The notes: a model not told the origin generated them from the sequence alone. A stretch of DNA of 12,955 nucleotides from Verrucomicrobiota bacterium (GCA_003218815.1 QHON01000042.1:1-12955); one strand, 5' to 3'. Counted from the stretch's first letter, positions 1-8,020 are shown. Numbers and translations: made by a program.

Positions 1-1008
1 AAGCCTGGCGTTCGCCTCTACCGTATCGAGCCCTTCCTCCTGCAATTTGTAAGCGTGAATTTTTGCCGCGAATCCGATACCGCGGCCTTCCTGCCGCATG
101 TAAACCAAGACGCCGTTGCCTTCCTCCTGGATTTGGCGGAGCGCCGCGTGCAATTGATTTCCACAATCACATCGGCGTGAGCCGAAAACATCGCCGGTAA
201 GACATTGGCTGTGCACGCGGACCAACGTCGGTTTGCTCTTGTCGATCTTGCCTTTGACCAGCGCCAGATGATGCCCGCCGTCGAGCTTCGCCCGATACAA
301 ATGTAAATCAAAATCACCATAGTCGGTCGGCATTTTTACGATCTGTTCCAACTCCACGAGCTTTTCCCGGACGCGTCGACGCGCGATCAAACTTTGGATT
401 GTACAAATGCGCAGCCCGTGCTTTTTCCGGAATTCCATTAGCTCCGGTAAACGGGCCATCGTGCCATCGTCGTGCAAAATTTCGCAAAGCACGCCCGCCG
501 GTTGCAATCCGGCCATACGAGCAAGATCGACTGCCGCCTCGGTGTGACCGGCACGCCGTAACACCCCACCATCCTTGGCGCGTAATGGGAAAACATGCCC
601 CGGCTGCACGAGATCATCGGGCGCTGACTTCGGATTCGCGATCGCCTGGATGGTCGTCGCGCGATCGTGTGCGCTGATTCCGGTGGTCACGCCGCGTGCC
701 GCATCCACCGACACTGTGAAATCGGTTCGGTGCATTTCCCGGTTCTGCGCCACCATTCGTTGCAAGCCTAGTTGTTCCGCGCGCTCATTCGAAATGGGCA
801 CGCAAATCAAGCCCCGGCCATGAGTTGCCATGAAATTGACCGCATCGGGCGTCGCTTTTTCCGCCGCCATAACGAGATCGCCTTCGTTTTCGCGGTCGGC
901 ATCGTCAGTTACGATTACAATACGGCCCCTCGCGACATCGCTGATGACGTCGTCAATCGTATCGAACTGCAGTGCTTGCTCCGCCTCGATAATCATCGCC
1001 GATACCAT
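1..1008 (-). CDS. ribBA: Bifunctional DHBP synthase / GTP cyclohydrolase II (5' part, runs off window)
   Basis: The N-terminal domain makes 3,4-dihydroxy-2-butanone 4-phosphate from ribulose 5-phosphate. The C-terminal domain opens GTP, the first step of riboflavin synthesis in the cytosol. The reading frame is open for 336 codons from an ATG at 1008 to base 1, so the C-terminus is missing. DHBP synthase motifs are DRENEGDL (about residues 38-45), THGRGLICVP (62-71) and RAGHTEAAVDLARMAG (152-167). Cyclohydrolase II motifs are HSQCLTGDVFGSRRCDCG (266-283), which includes the three zinc cysteines 269, 280 and 282, and QEGRGIG (306-312). Two positions differ from the usual form: HSQC instead of HSEC, and FAAK after GRGIG where LxNK is common. 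The start is uncertain: no clear Shine-Dalgarno sequence is visible, and an ATG at 996 or a TTG further upstream are alternatives. No FMN riboswitch is recognisable in the 96 bases upstream. Confidence 0.93.
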   Translation of the reverse strand, partial: MVSAMIIEAEQALQFDTIDDVISDVARGRIVIVTDDADRENEGDLVMAAEKATPDAVNFMATHGRGLICVPISNERAEQLGLQRMVAQNREMHRTDFTVSVDAARGVTTGISAHDRATTIQAIANPKSAPDDLVQPGHVFPLRAKDGGVLRRAGHTEAAVDLARMAGLQPAGVLCEILHDDGTMARLPELMEFRKKHGLRICTIQSLIARRRVREKLVELEQIVKMPTDYGDFDLHLYRAKLDGGHHLALVKGKIDKSKPTLVRVHSQCLTGDVFGSRRCDCGNQLHAALRQIQEEGNGVLVYMRQEGRGIGFAAKIHAYKLQEEGLDTVEANARL

Positions 1009-1104
1009 TACGTCCGCTGCCGCTCTCGGCAACCCTCGTTCACCCTCGGTTGGGTTAGCGCCCCGTTTCAGACGATTAAGGTTAATCCGCCTAGATGGCC
1101 CAAA

Positions 1105-1863
1105 TCAATCTGGCGTCTTCGCGCTTGTCGCGATAATCGCTTCTGGACGATACATGTCGTGATTGCTTCCCTGAAACTCCGCTTTCAGTTTCACTTTAAA
1201 TTGCGAAAGATCGACTAGGTCCCAACGAATAAAGCTCCAACGGCCCTCTTTTTGGGATTCGTGCTCGAAGCCGGCGATCAAATGAACGGCGTCATCGCGA
1301 ACCTTGTTCGTCGCGATTTTCGGTTCGAAATAGAAGGTGCGAAAACTGCCGTCGCGACTGCCAAGGGCATAAAGTTTTGGATCGAGATAAAAGACACGCG
1401 TGGTCGCAAGATCGACAATCCGAAGGTCAGGATAACCGGAGCGCTGAATTTTGTTCCCGGCAGTCCGAGGAAAATCGCAACTCAGCCCGCGCGTGGCATT
1501 GAGCAATTCTCGCAGTAAATCTTCCACCTGACTGCTTACTTCGTTGATGCGCGTGACCTTTTGAATCGGACTGTCGGACGCATTCATCCGCCGCATCGTC
1601 TCATCAAGGGCTGTACTTATCTGCTTGATTACGCGCTCGTCAGTTCCGTTTTTTCGATCAACAGCCAAAACATGCTTGCCCGTGGTATCGAGAATCACCT
1701 CGCTAAATGCAATGCCGCGCAGTTGTCGATCTTCGTCAAGCAACCAGGGAATTAGTTGATCGACAGGCGCTTTGGCTGAGTCCGCGAGCGTCGTCACGTT
1801 CTCTTCCGCGAAACATTTGGCGACACACCAGCCTGCGGCGACAAGAAAGGAGATGCGGAACAT
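1105..1863 (-). CDS. Predicted exported protein with a PD...DxK nuclease-like motif, function unknown
   Basis: I do not recognise a named family. The protein (252 aa from the ATG at 1863) starts with a basic residue and a hydrophobic stretch (ISFLVAAGWCVA, residues 4-15) followed by CFA-EEN, a plausible signal peptidase I site after residue 19. The middle is charged and helical. At residues 143-165 there is a GYPD followed by YLDPKLY, which matches the spacing of a PD-(D/E)xK nuclease core (D146, D161, K163), with an earlier helix glutamate near 118. A second FEPK lies at 179-182. This fold assignment is motif-level only, and the motif may be a coincidence in a secreted protein. A GTG at 1884 would add seven residues; I prefer the ATG because it places the basic residue directly before the hydrophobic core. 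It lies upstream of ribBA on the same strand, 96 bases away, so cotranscription is possible. Confidence 0.7.
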   Translation of the reverse strand: MFRISFLVAAGWCVAKCFAEENVTTLADSAKAPVDQLIPWLLDEDRQLRGIAFSEVILDTTGKHVLAVDRKNGTDERVIKQISTALDETMRRMNASDSPIQKVTRINEVSSQVEDLLRELLNATRGLSCDFPRTAGNKIQRSGYPDLRIVDLATTRVFYLDPKLYALGSRDGSFRTFYFEPKIATNKVRDDAVHLIAGFEHESQKEGRWSFIRWDLVDLSQFKVKLKAEFQGSNHDMYRPEAIIATSAKTPD

Positions 1864-1884
1864 TCGCTGATTCAAAATGGGCAC

Positions 1885-2155
1885 TCACCATTCAGCAAGG
1901 GCAAACGCACCGTGATCCTACGGTCAAGTTCTGCCGTTAAGTTCGCCCGTGTTTGGTCCCGCCCGATACCTGCACGGTCACGATCATTGATCATCCAATA
2001 CTTCGGTATGGTTTGATCTCGATGAATGACGATAATGGACTCAAGCCTGAGTTAAAAAACAGACGCTTGCGGGGAGCGCGAGCAAAATTGCTTACGACAC
2101 GAGGATTGCCCAACGCACAAAAAAAGAAAATGCTAAAAGCGCACGTGACGAAGCT
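1885..2155. other. Divergent intergenic region
   Basis: This stretch separates the minus-strand exported-protein gene from the plus-strand fcl-lpxB operon, so promoters for both directions should lie here. I found no well-spaced sigma70-type pair. A basic 45-codon frame (ATG 2022 to TGA 2157-2159) overlaps the fcl start as ATGA, which would allow translational coupling. It has no recognisable homology or convincing ribosome binding site, so I do not call it a gene. Confidence 0.4.
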
Positions 2156-3091
2156 ATGATGGACAAATCAGAGAAAATTTTCGTCGCCGGTCATCGCGGT
2201 CTTGTTGGCAGCGCCTTGATCCGGCGGCTCGAAGCAGAGGGTTTTGCCAATTTGCCCAGGCGCGATCGTTCGCAACTCAATCTTGCGGATGAATCGGCGG
2301 TGCAGAATTTCTTTGCGCAGGAAACACCTGCGGTCGTGATGTTTGCTGGCGCGAAGGTCGGCGGCATCAAGGCGAACAACGATTTTCCAGTCGAGTTTCT
2401 ACTCGATAACTTGCGGATTCAGAACAACATCATTCACGCGGCCCACGAAACCGGGGTGCGCAAGCTTCTCTTTCTTGGAAGCTCCTGCATCTATCCCAAG
2501 CTCGCGCCGCAACCGATTCCAGAAACGGCCTTGCTCGGAGGCGCGCTTGAGCCAACAAGTGAAGCTTACGCAATAGCGAAGATCGCCGGCATTAAACTCT
2601 GCCAGGCCTATGCGAGGGAATACGGCGCCAATTTCATTTCGGCGATGCCCACAAATCTTTATGGTCCGAACGATAATTTTGACCTGGAGACGTCTCACGT
2701 GCTGGCCGCGCTTTTGCGCAAGGCGCATGAAGCGAAAATACGCAAAGCCCATGAGCTTGTCGTATGGGGCTCTGGAAAGCCGCGCCGTGAATTTTTGCAC
2801 GTCGACGATCTTGCTTCCGCCTGTCTCTTTCTACTCGAGAAATATGATTCCCCGGAAATCATCAACGTCGGCTGTGGCGAAGATATCTCCATCCGTGAAC
2901 TGGCGGAGCTGATTTGTGACGTGGTTGGTTTTGATGGCGAACTCGCCTGGGACACAACCAAACCGGACGGCACACCGCGAAAACTTCTCGATGTCACCCG
3001 GCTGCATGATCTGGGCTGGCAGGCGACGATCTCATTCCGGGATGGTATCGCGCAAACTTACGATTGGTTTTTGAAAAATGTGGCGCGCTAG
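2156..3091 (+). CDS. fcl: GDP-L-fucose synthase (GDP-4-keto-6-deoxymannose epimerase/reductase)
   Basis: This enzyme performs the NADPH-dependent 3,5-epimerisation and 4-reduction of GDP-4-keto-6-deoxy-D-mannose to GDP-L-fucose, a donor for surface polysaccharides. The 311-aa length is normal for the family. Visible features are the Rossmann motif GHRGLVGSA (residues 12-20), AGAKVGG (64-70), the SSCIYP serine-cysteine motif (109-114) and the catalytic YAIAK pair (Y138, K142). Further on come MPTNLYGPNDNFD and the substrate-site segment GSGKPRREFLHVDD. It is the first gene of a plus-strand run and ends 15 bases before the next. Its usual partner, GDP-mannose 4,6-dehydratase (gmd), is not in the window. 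The start could be either of two adjacent ATG codons. Confidence 0.93.
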   Translation: MMDKSEKIFVAGHRGLVGSALIRRLEAEGFANLPRRDRSQLNLADESAVQNFFAQETPAVVMFAGAKVGGIKANNDFPVEFLLDNLRIQNNIIHAAHETGVRKLLFLGSSCIYPKLAPQPIPETALLGGALEPTSEAYAIAKIAGIKLCQAYAREYGANFISAMPTNLYGPNDNFDLETSHVLAALLRKAHEAKIRKAHELVVWGSGKPRREFLHVDDLASACLFLLEKYDSPEIINVGCGEDISIRELAELICDVVGFDGELAWDTTKPDGTPRKLLDVTRLHDLGWQATISFRDGIAQTYDWFLKNVAR

Positions 3092-3106
3092 AGTCCATCC
3101 ATATCG

Positions 3107-4027
3107 ATGAAAAAATTGCGCGTTGGCGTCGTCGGAGTCGGCCATATTGGAAGCAACCACGCTCGTCTTTATGCTGAAATTTCATCGGCCGATTTTAGCG
3201 CTGTCTACGATCTCGATCTTGCCAGAGGACACACGATCGGGAGAAAATTTGACGCGGTCACGGCGAAATCGCTCGACGAGTTTATTGAAATGGTTGATGC
3301 GGCTTCGGTTGCAACGCCGACGAATACGCATTACGAGGTCGCGCGTTCTCTCCTTGCGCGAGGTAAACATTTACTGGTTGAAAAACCGATTACCGACAAT
3401 ACCGCGAACGCGGCCGAATTGGTGGAGCTGGCGGCGGGGAATGGACTCGTCCTGCAAATTGGCCATGTCGAGCGATTCAATCCGGTGTTGGGTGCACTTG
3501 AAAAGCATCTAACCCACCCGCGTTTCATCGAGGCACATCGGCTTTCCCCTTATCCGGAGCGCAGCACGGATATCGGTGTGGTTCTCGATCTCATGATCCA
3601 TGATCTGGAAGTTATTTTGCATTTCGTGCGCTCGCCTGTGCAAAGGATCGATGCAGTGGGAGTGCCCGTTCTAAGCCGTGTCGAAGACATCGCGAATGCG
3701 CGGCTTCGCTTCGAGAACGGATGCATAGCAAATGTCACATCCAGTCGCATCAGTCCCGAGCGGATGCGCAAGATTCGGGTGTTCCAGGAGGACGCCTATC
3801 TTTCGCTCGATTATCAAAATCAGAGTGGCGAAATCTATCGGCGTAGTGGAGGCCGGATTACGCGCGATAAAGTCGAAATCGAACGCGAAGAACCGCTCAA
3901 GCGTCAACTTATGTCATTCATCGATTGCGCGAGCACGGGACGGGAGCCGCGCGTTTCCGGGTTCCAAGCAACCGCGGCGTTGAAACTGGCGGTCGAAATC
4001 ACTAAGCGAATCGCCTCGAGTGTCTAA
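3107..4027 (+). CDS. Gfo/Idh/MocA-family sugar-nucleotide oxidoreductase, possible UDP-GlcNAc 3-dehydrogenase
   Basis: A 306-aa NAD(P)-dependent oxidoreductase of the Gfo/Idh/MocA family. The N-terminal Rossmann domain has GVVGVGHIGSNHARLY (residues 7-22). The catalytic EKP motif is at 92-94, followed by GHVERFNP (119-126) and the DLMIHDLEVIL segment (161-171) that carries the active-site histidine in this family. It sits between fcl and lpxB and overlaps lpxB by 8 bases, so its substrate is probably a sugar nucleotide used for lipid A or LPS. In Acidithiobacillus, GnnA, a family member near lpxA/lpxB, oxidises UDP-GlcNAc at C3 so that an aminotransferase (GnnB) can build all-amide lipid A. 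No GnnB is present in the window, so GnnA function is only a hypothesis. Family membership is secure; the substrate is not. Confidence 0.88.
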   Translation: MKKLRVGVVGVGHIGSNHARLYAEISSADFSAVYDLDLARGHTIGRKFDAVTAKSLDEFIEMVDAASVATPTNTHYEVARSLLARGKHLLVEKPITDNTANAAELVELAAGNGLVLQIGHVERFNPVLGALEKHLTHPRFIEAHRLSPYPERSTDIGVVLDLMIHDLEVILHFVRSPVQRIDAVGVPVLSRVEDIANARLRFENGCIANVTSSRISPERMRKIRVFQEDAYLSLDYQNQSGEIYRRSGGRITRDKVEIEREEPLKRQLMSFIDCASTGREPRVSGFQATAALKLAVEITKRIASSV

Positions 4028-5153
4028 CACAATCTACTTTGTCGCGGGCGAAGCCAGTGGCGACAATCACGGGGCGGCTTTGATGCGCTCGCTGGGCGAA
4101 CTCGACGACCATTTTAACTTCACTGGGCGCGGCGGTCCGCAAATGCAAATGATCGCCCGCGAGAAATTCAAAAATTGGATCAACGACGCGGCCGTCCTTG
4201 GCCTGTGGGAAGTGATCAAGAAGTATGGTTATTTTCGAAAGCAGTTTCGGGAAACGCTAGACGAAATTGAGGAGAGCAAAGCCGACGCGGTCGTATTGAT
4301 CGATTACCCGGGCTTCAATTTGCGCCTCGCCCGCGCCTTGCGAAGGCGATCGGCAAAACGAAAAATAATTTACTACATTAGCCCCCAGGTTTGGGCGTGG
4401 AACCGTGGTCGAATAAAAAAGATGGCCCGCTTTCTCGATCTCATGCTCTGCATCTTTCCTTTCGAAGCCGAGCTCTATAATAAGTCGGGACTGCGCACGG
4501 AATTTGTCGGCCATCCAATGGTCGAGCGATTGCGAGCTCGCAAGATCGATATCGAGCGCGATCCAAATTTAATCGGACTTTTCCCGGGCAGTCGTCGCCG
4601 CGAAGTGCGCAAGATTTTTCCGATCCTGATTGAGACCGTGGGCGAGTTGCGCAAGCAAAGAGCGAACTTGCATTTTGAAGTAGCGGCCGTGTCGGAAGCG
4701 CTCGCGAACGAGATTTCGGCTACGTTGACGGCTGCTCAGGTGAAAGACGGACTCTTTCGCGTCGTTGCCGATGAAACAGCCGCGACCATGCAACGTGCTT
4801 CAGTCGGGATCATTGCTTCGGGGAGCGCGACGCTCGAGGCGGCATATTTTCGGCTCCCATATGTGCTGATCTACAAGGTCGCGTGGCCGACCTATCTGGC
4901 CGCGCGACTCGTGGTGAACGTGAAATATCTCGGTATGGCCAATGTGCTCGCGAATAAGGAAGTCGTGCCTGAATTCATTCAGCATCGAGCAAGACCGAAC
5001 ACGATCGCGAAAGCGGCTCTGCAACTGATCAACGATCCGGTCGCGCGAGACGAAATGATTTCCGAGTTCGATCGAATCGTCGCCAAATTGGGCGAAGGCG
5101 GAGCGGGTGAAAAGGCTGCGCGAGCAATTGTCGAAGAATTGGGCGCGACTTAG
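4020..5153 (+). CDS. lpxB: Lipid-A-disaccharide synthase
   Basis: This GT19 glycosyltransferase joins UDP-2,3-diacylglucosamine to lipid X, giving the beta-1,6 lipid A disaccharide at the inner face of the cytoplasmic membrane. Its presence indicates an LPS-bearing outer membrane. Length is 377 aa, normal for the family. Conserved motifs are GEASGD (residues 10-15), GRGGPQM (36-42), DYPGFN (95-100), SPQVWAW (121-127), VGHP (163-166), FPGSR (188-192), SGSATLE (267-273) and VVPEFIQ (315-321). Translation starts at a GTG inside the last codons of the upstream oxidoreductase gene, with an 8-base overlap, which implies translational coupling. Confidence 0.96.
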   Translation: MSNTIYFVAGEASGDNHGAALMRSLGELDDHFNFTGRGGPQMQMIAREKFKNWINDAAVLGLWEVIKKYGYFRKQFRETLDEIEESKADAVVLIDYPGFNLRLARALRRRSAKRKIIYYISPQVWAWNRGRIKKMARFLDLMLCIFPFEAELYNKSGLRTEFVGHPMVERLRARKIDIERDPNLIGLFPGSRRREVRKIFPILIETVGELRKQRANLHFEVAAVSEALANEISATLTAAQVKDGLFRVVADETAATMQRASVGIIASGSATLEAAYFRLPYVLIYKVAWPTYLAARLVVNVKYLGMANVLANKEVVPEFIQHRARPNTIAKAALQLINDPVARDEMISEFDRIVAKLGEGGAGEKAARAIVEELGAT

Positions 5154-5203
5154 ATCGCTATTTATCAAACGTGTTTTAGCATCGAGCCGGAGCTGATCAC
5201 CTG

Positions 5204-5851
5204 ATGAAATTTTGGGATATTTCGCGGACGTTATCGAATGATATCGCGCATTGGCCGGGAGACACGCCGTTTCAGTTTCAGCTCACGGGCAAAATCGCGG
5301 AGGGAAGCGCGGTTAATCTTGGCGCGATTAAAACAAGCGTGCACAACGGCACCCACGCCGATGCCCGCTTTCATTTCGAGACCGATGGCGAAACGATCGA
5401 GAAAGCACCGCTCGAAGTTTATATGGGACGCGCGGTGGTTGTCGATCTTGGGGAAACTTTCGTGCGGTCGAGTGAAAAGCATTTGATTACAACCGAGGAT
5501 CTGCGGCCGCATTCTGAAGAGATCGCGGAGACCTTGCGGCTTCTTATCAAAACCGGTCGTTGGAGCGATTCGGAGATTTTTCCAAATCAAATTCCGGTGA
5601 TTTCAGCCGATGTTCCGGGGTGGTTGCAGAAAAATGGAGTCAAACTCCTGGGACTGGACCTGCCCTCAGTGGACGAAGTTGATTCGAAATCGTTGCCGAA
5701 TCATCACGCGCTCGCTCGGGCCGGCATCGCCATTATTGAATCTCTCGATCTGAAGAATGTCGGGGCCGGCATTTATAATCTTGTAGCGTTGCCGCTAAAG
5801 ATTGCCGGCGGTGATGCCGCGCCACTGCGGGCAATTCTCTGGCGTGACTGA
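5204..5851 (+). CDS. kynB: KynB-type cyclase-family hydrolase (kynurenine formamidase-like)
   Basis: A 215-aa member of the cyclase/KynB metal-dependent hydrolase family. The best-known function is hydrolysis of N-formyl-L-kynurenine to kynurenine and formate in tryptophan degradation. The metal-binding signature HNGTHADARFHF is at residues 47-58 (H47, H51, D53). It matches the HxGTHxDxPxH pattern except for arginine in place of the usual proline. The conserved DLPSVDEVDS segment (152-161) and NHHAL (166-170) fit KynB well. A GGAG lies about 11 bases before the ATG. The setting is odd: no other kynurenine-pathway gene is nearby, and it lies between lpxB (50 bases) and a membrane glycosyltransferase gene (15 bases). 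The true substrate could be different, since the family also contains isatin hydrolases and other amide or ester hydrolases. Confidence 0.82.
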   Translation: MKFWDISRTLSNDIAHWPGDTPFQFQLTGKIAEGSAVNLGAIKTSVHNGTHADARFHFETDGETIEKAPLEVYMGRAVVVDLGETFVRSSEKHLITTEDLRPHSEEIAETLRLLIKTGRWSDSEIFPNQIPVISADVPGWLQKNGVKLLGLDLPSVDEVDSKSLPNHHALARAGIAIIESLDLKNVGAGIYNLVALPLKIAGGDAAPLRAILWRD

Positions 5852-5866
5852 GTTTCCGCCGCGAAC

Positions 5867-7357
5867 ATGGAACTTTCCTGGCTGGAGAAATTTCTTCAGA
5901 ATCACCGCACGCCCTGGATCGTTGGCGGGCTGACAATCACTTTATTCTTGATCGCGAATCTGCCGTGGCAGCTCGACGATTATGATCAGGCCAAACAAGC
6001 ATTTACTTCCTTTGAGATGGTTAAGGAGGGGCGGTGGTTATATCAGCAAACGCCGCGCGAACACGTGGCGACAAAGCCGCCGCTGATTGGATGGATCTCA
6101 GCGGGTCTCTTTCAGTTAACGCGGTCCTGGGATGCAGCGTGGCGGTTGCCGTCCTTTGTTGCCGCGATTGCGGTCTCGATCTTGTTGTTTCGCGCCGCGG
6201 CGGTGGCTTATGGATCAGTCGCTGCTTTGATTGCACTGAGCGCGTTCGGACTGAACCTGCTGAGTCTTCGTCTGGCGACTCTCGTCCGCACGGATATGCC
6301 GCTGGCGTTCCTGATTTTTCTGATTGGCTTTCTTATCTGGCGGAAAATTCAAAAACAGGAAGCTTGGAGACCGCGGGATCGATTCTTGATCTTCGGCCTG
6401 CTAACCGCGGCGATGTTGATCAAGGGGCCGATTGTTTATGCGTTTCTGCTACCCGGGATCGGCCTATTCGAGTGGTGGCGGCGAAAGAGTGATGCGCCAA
6501 GTGCGTGGTGCGGTTGGTGGCCCTGGCTCGCTTCGCTCGGTGTTTTCCTTTTGTGGGTTGTGGGTGGCATCGTTTTTCAACCTGGCTTTTTCAATGAAGT
6601 TGTAATGCGCGAATTCGTCGCGCGTTTCGGGGAAACGATTCATCGGTCGCAACCGCTTTATTTTTATCTGCCGCATCTGTTGCACAAATTTGCTCCATGG
6701 AGCGTGCTGATAATCGTATTCGCAATTGTCGATCTTCGCTCGCGTCGATGGAAGATTGGCGCTCCGTTTCGCGAGATGTCTCCCGAAACCTTTTGGCTGC
6801 TTTGCTGGAGCTTAGGCGGCTTGCTCGCAATGTCGTTGATTCCATCAAAGCGCGTTGATCGGATTTTTCCCGTTATACCGCCGCTCTGTTTGCTGCTGGC
6901 GGCGCAGGTCGTAAGTATTTCGCTTGATGAGAAATGGCGCACCCCTGTTTATCGATGGAGCGCAGTTGCGCTGCTCTTCTCGATCTTGCTGACGGGCAGT
7001 TACACCATTGCGAAAGTGTTTTCCGGATACCGTAATCATCGCGACGCGTTAGCCGTTTTCGGACGCGAGGTCCGCCATGAAGTGGAAGCGCATGGCTGGC
7101 GCTATGAGGTGATCGGCGGCAAAGACGAAGGCATCCTGCTTTACCTGGACCGGCTGCGCTTCGTCGAACCGGAGGACGCGATCACTGAATGGAAGGCCGG
7201 AATTATCGACGCTGTCGTGGCGCCAGATGAAGAACAGCCACGTTTATTGCGCGATTTGGAAGGATCGGTTCCCTCGCGCATCGGCTCGTGGACTAAGAAT
7301 GACGAACGCACTCGGCGTTACATCTTGCTGACGCGATCGAGATCGGCCAAGCCATAG
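5867..7357 (+). CDS. ArnT/PMT-like (GT39/GT83) polytopic membrane glycosyltransferase
   Basis: A 496-aa integral membrane protein of the dolichyl-phosphate-mannose / 4-amino-4-deoxyarabinose transferase type, which moves a sugar from a polyprenyl phosphate to lipid A or another envelope acceptor on the periplasmic side. After a first membrane segment (about residues 17-33) comes the acidic loop DDYDQAKQAF (37-46), where this superfamily keeps its catalytic aspartate, then KEGRWLY and TKPPLIGW (68-75). A series of hydrophobic helices follows up to about residue 390, then a soluble C-terminal domain ending near RSRSAKP. It is the last gene of the plus-strand run, 15 bases after kynB, and lies directly before the cassette array. 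The lipid A neighbourhood supports a role in LPS modification; the transferred sugar is unknown. Confidence 0.85.
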   Translation: MELSWLEKFLQNHRTPWIVGGLTITLFLIANLPWQLDDYDQAKQAFTSFEMVKEGRWLYQQTPREHVATKPPLIGWISAGLFQLTRSWDAAWRLPSFVAAIAVSILLFRAAAVAYGSVAALIALSAFGLNLLSLRLATLVRTDMPLAFLIFLIGFLIWRKIQKQEAWRPRDRFLIFGLLTAAMLIKGPIVYAFLLPGIGLFEWWRRKSDAPSAWCGWWPWLASLGVFLLWVVGGIVFQPGFFNEVVMREFVARFGETIHRSQPLYFYLPHLLHKFAPWSVLIIVFAIVDLRSRRWKIGAPFREMSPETFWLLCWSLGGLLAMSLIPSKRVDRIFPVIPPLCLLLAAQVVSISLDEKWRTPVYRWSAVALLFSILLTGSYTIAKVFSGYRNHRDALAVFGREVRHEVEAHGWRYEVIGGKDEGILLYLDRLRFVEPEDAITEWKAGIIDAVVAPDEEQPRLLRDLEGSVPSRIGSWTKNDERTRRYILLTRSRSAKP

Positions 7358-7465
7358 CAGCAGTCTCTGACCATTCGTCCCTCAAGAATGCTAACGAGGT
7401 CGACGAATCGATCTGCCATGTTCCCAAAGATAGCGCCATTTGTTATCAGTGAGAATTTTCGAGCG
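7358..7465. other. Junction between the LPS operon and the cassette array
   Basis: No gene is visible. A 7-bp inverted repeat (ATTCGTC ... GACGAAT, about 7373-7408) with a long loop follows the glycosyltransferase stop, but it is not a convincing terminator. Inside the loop, at about 7389-7399, is a TGCTAACGAG that echoes the CCTAACGAG edge of the attC sites further right. It may be a decayed half-site marking the old end of the array. Confidence 0.35.
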
Positions 7466-7509
7466 GCCTAACGAGGCTGAGCCGAGGTGTCGAGACCCTA
7501 CAGTTGGGC
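7466..7509 (-). repeat. attC-like site A (short, probably degenerate)
   Basis: GCCTAAC at 7466-7472 and GTTGGGC at 7503-7509 flank the end of the first GFA gene, whose last three codons and stop lie inside the site. At 44 bases it is shorter than usual attC sites and its inner arms pair poorly, so it is probably a decayed terminal site. Its left edge (CCTAACGAGGCTGAGCC) matches sites D and F. Confidence 0.5.
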
Positions 7510-7899
7510 AGATTGGGACCCCCGTTGAAACTTCGGGAGACTGTGATCTATCGTGACCCACGGCAAACGATCCTCCAACCAGGTGATTTTGGTAGTGGGG
7601 AACGCCTCCGGATGATCCAACGTCCCAATCGTAATCTCAACAGGATCTGCGTCCACTGAATCTTCCAAAATTAACGGTGAACCACAACAGGCTGCAAAGC
7701 ACCTGATCCGATTCGCAACACTCACTTTTTTGATCTCACCACCCAAAAGACGGATGTTCTTACGCTCGATACTGCCCCATGTGATAAAAGCGGCGCCCGA
7801 ACTCCTGCGACAATCCGCGCAATGGCAATCCACTATGTTGCTTGGCGCCACACGGAGTTCATACCGCACGTTTCCGCAAGTACATCCACCCTGGATCAT
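7498..7899 (-). CDS. GFA/CENP-V-type zinc-binding protein
   Basis: A 133-aa protein of the GFA (glutathione-dependent formaldehyde-activating enzyme-like) family, small cytosolic beta proteins with two zinc sites. Cysteines appear as GGCTCG (C6, C8) and CHCADC (C25, C27, C30), followed by RCFAACCGSP (C67, C71, C72). In most relatives the last motif reads FCxxCGSP; here the residue after Phe is Ala and extra cysteines flank it, so the second zinc site may be rearranged or impaired. The true substrate of most GFA-family members is unknown, and formaldehyde activation should not be assumed. This is the last cassette on the left; its start lies 12 bases from the R' end of site B and its stop lies within site A. 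A second GFA gene occupies the adjacent cassette, but the two share little beyond the motifs. Confidence 0.87.
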   Translation of the reverse strand: MIQGGCTCGNVRYELRVAPSNIVDCHCADCRRSSGAAFITWGSIERKNIRLLGGEIKKVSVANRIRCFAACCGSPLILEDSVDADPVEITIGTLDHPEAFPTTKITWLEDRLPWVTIDHSLPKFQRGSQSAQL

Positions 7900-7910
7900 A
7901 GTGTTCTTTC

Positions 7911-8003
7911 GCCTAGCGACCCAAGCTCAGTGACGGCGGCCACGAGGCGCGCCGATTGCAACAGCAACGCGAAGCCGCCGTTCGCTTGAGCGCATGGTTA
8001 GGC
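7911..8003 (-). repeat. attC-like site B
   Basis: The ends are GCCTAGC (7911-7917, degenerate) and GTTAGGC (7997-8003). Inner arms pair: GCTCA (7925-7929) with TGAGC (7987-7991), and GACGGCGGC (7932-7940) with GCCGCCGTTC (7974-7983), the latter carrying one extra T. The right arm (CCGTTCGCTTGAGCGC) is nearly the same as in sites C and D. It terminates the cassette of the second GFA gene. Confidence 0.82.
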
Positions 8004-8020
8004 CACATTGTTTTACCTTG

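Noticed and set aside
1041..1104. GTTGGGTTAGCGCC stretch upstream of ribBA, resembling a GTTRRRY end
   Set aside because: No partner end or complementary arms are present, and the surrounding genes are not cassette-like; probably chance.
1009..1104. Possible FMN riboswitch before ribBA
   Set aside because: The conserved RFN blocks cannot be recognised and the space is only 96 bases after the preceding gene.
2022..2159. Basic 45-codon frame overlapping the fcl start as ATGA
   Set aside because: The overlap is suggestive, but it has no clear ribosome binding site, no recognisable protein features, and it lies in a divergent intergenic region that should hold promoters.
7373..7408. Inverted repeat after the ArnT-like gene as a terminator
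   Set aside because: The stem is only 7 bp with a loop of more than 20 bases and there is no T-run.
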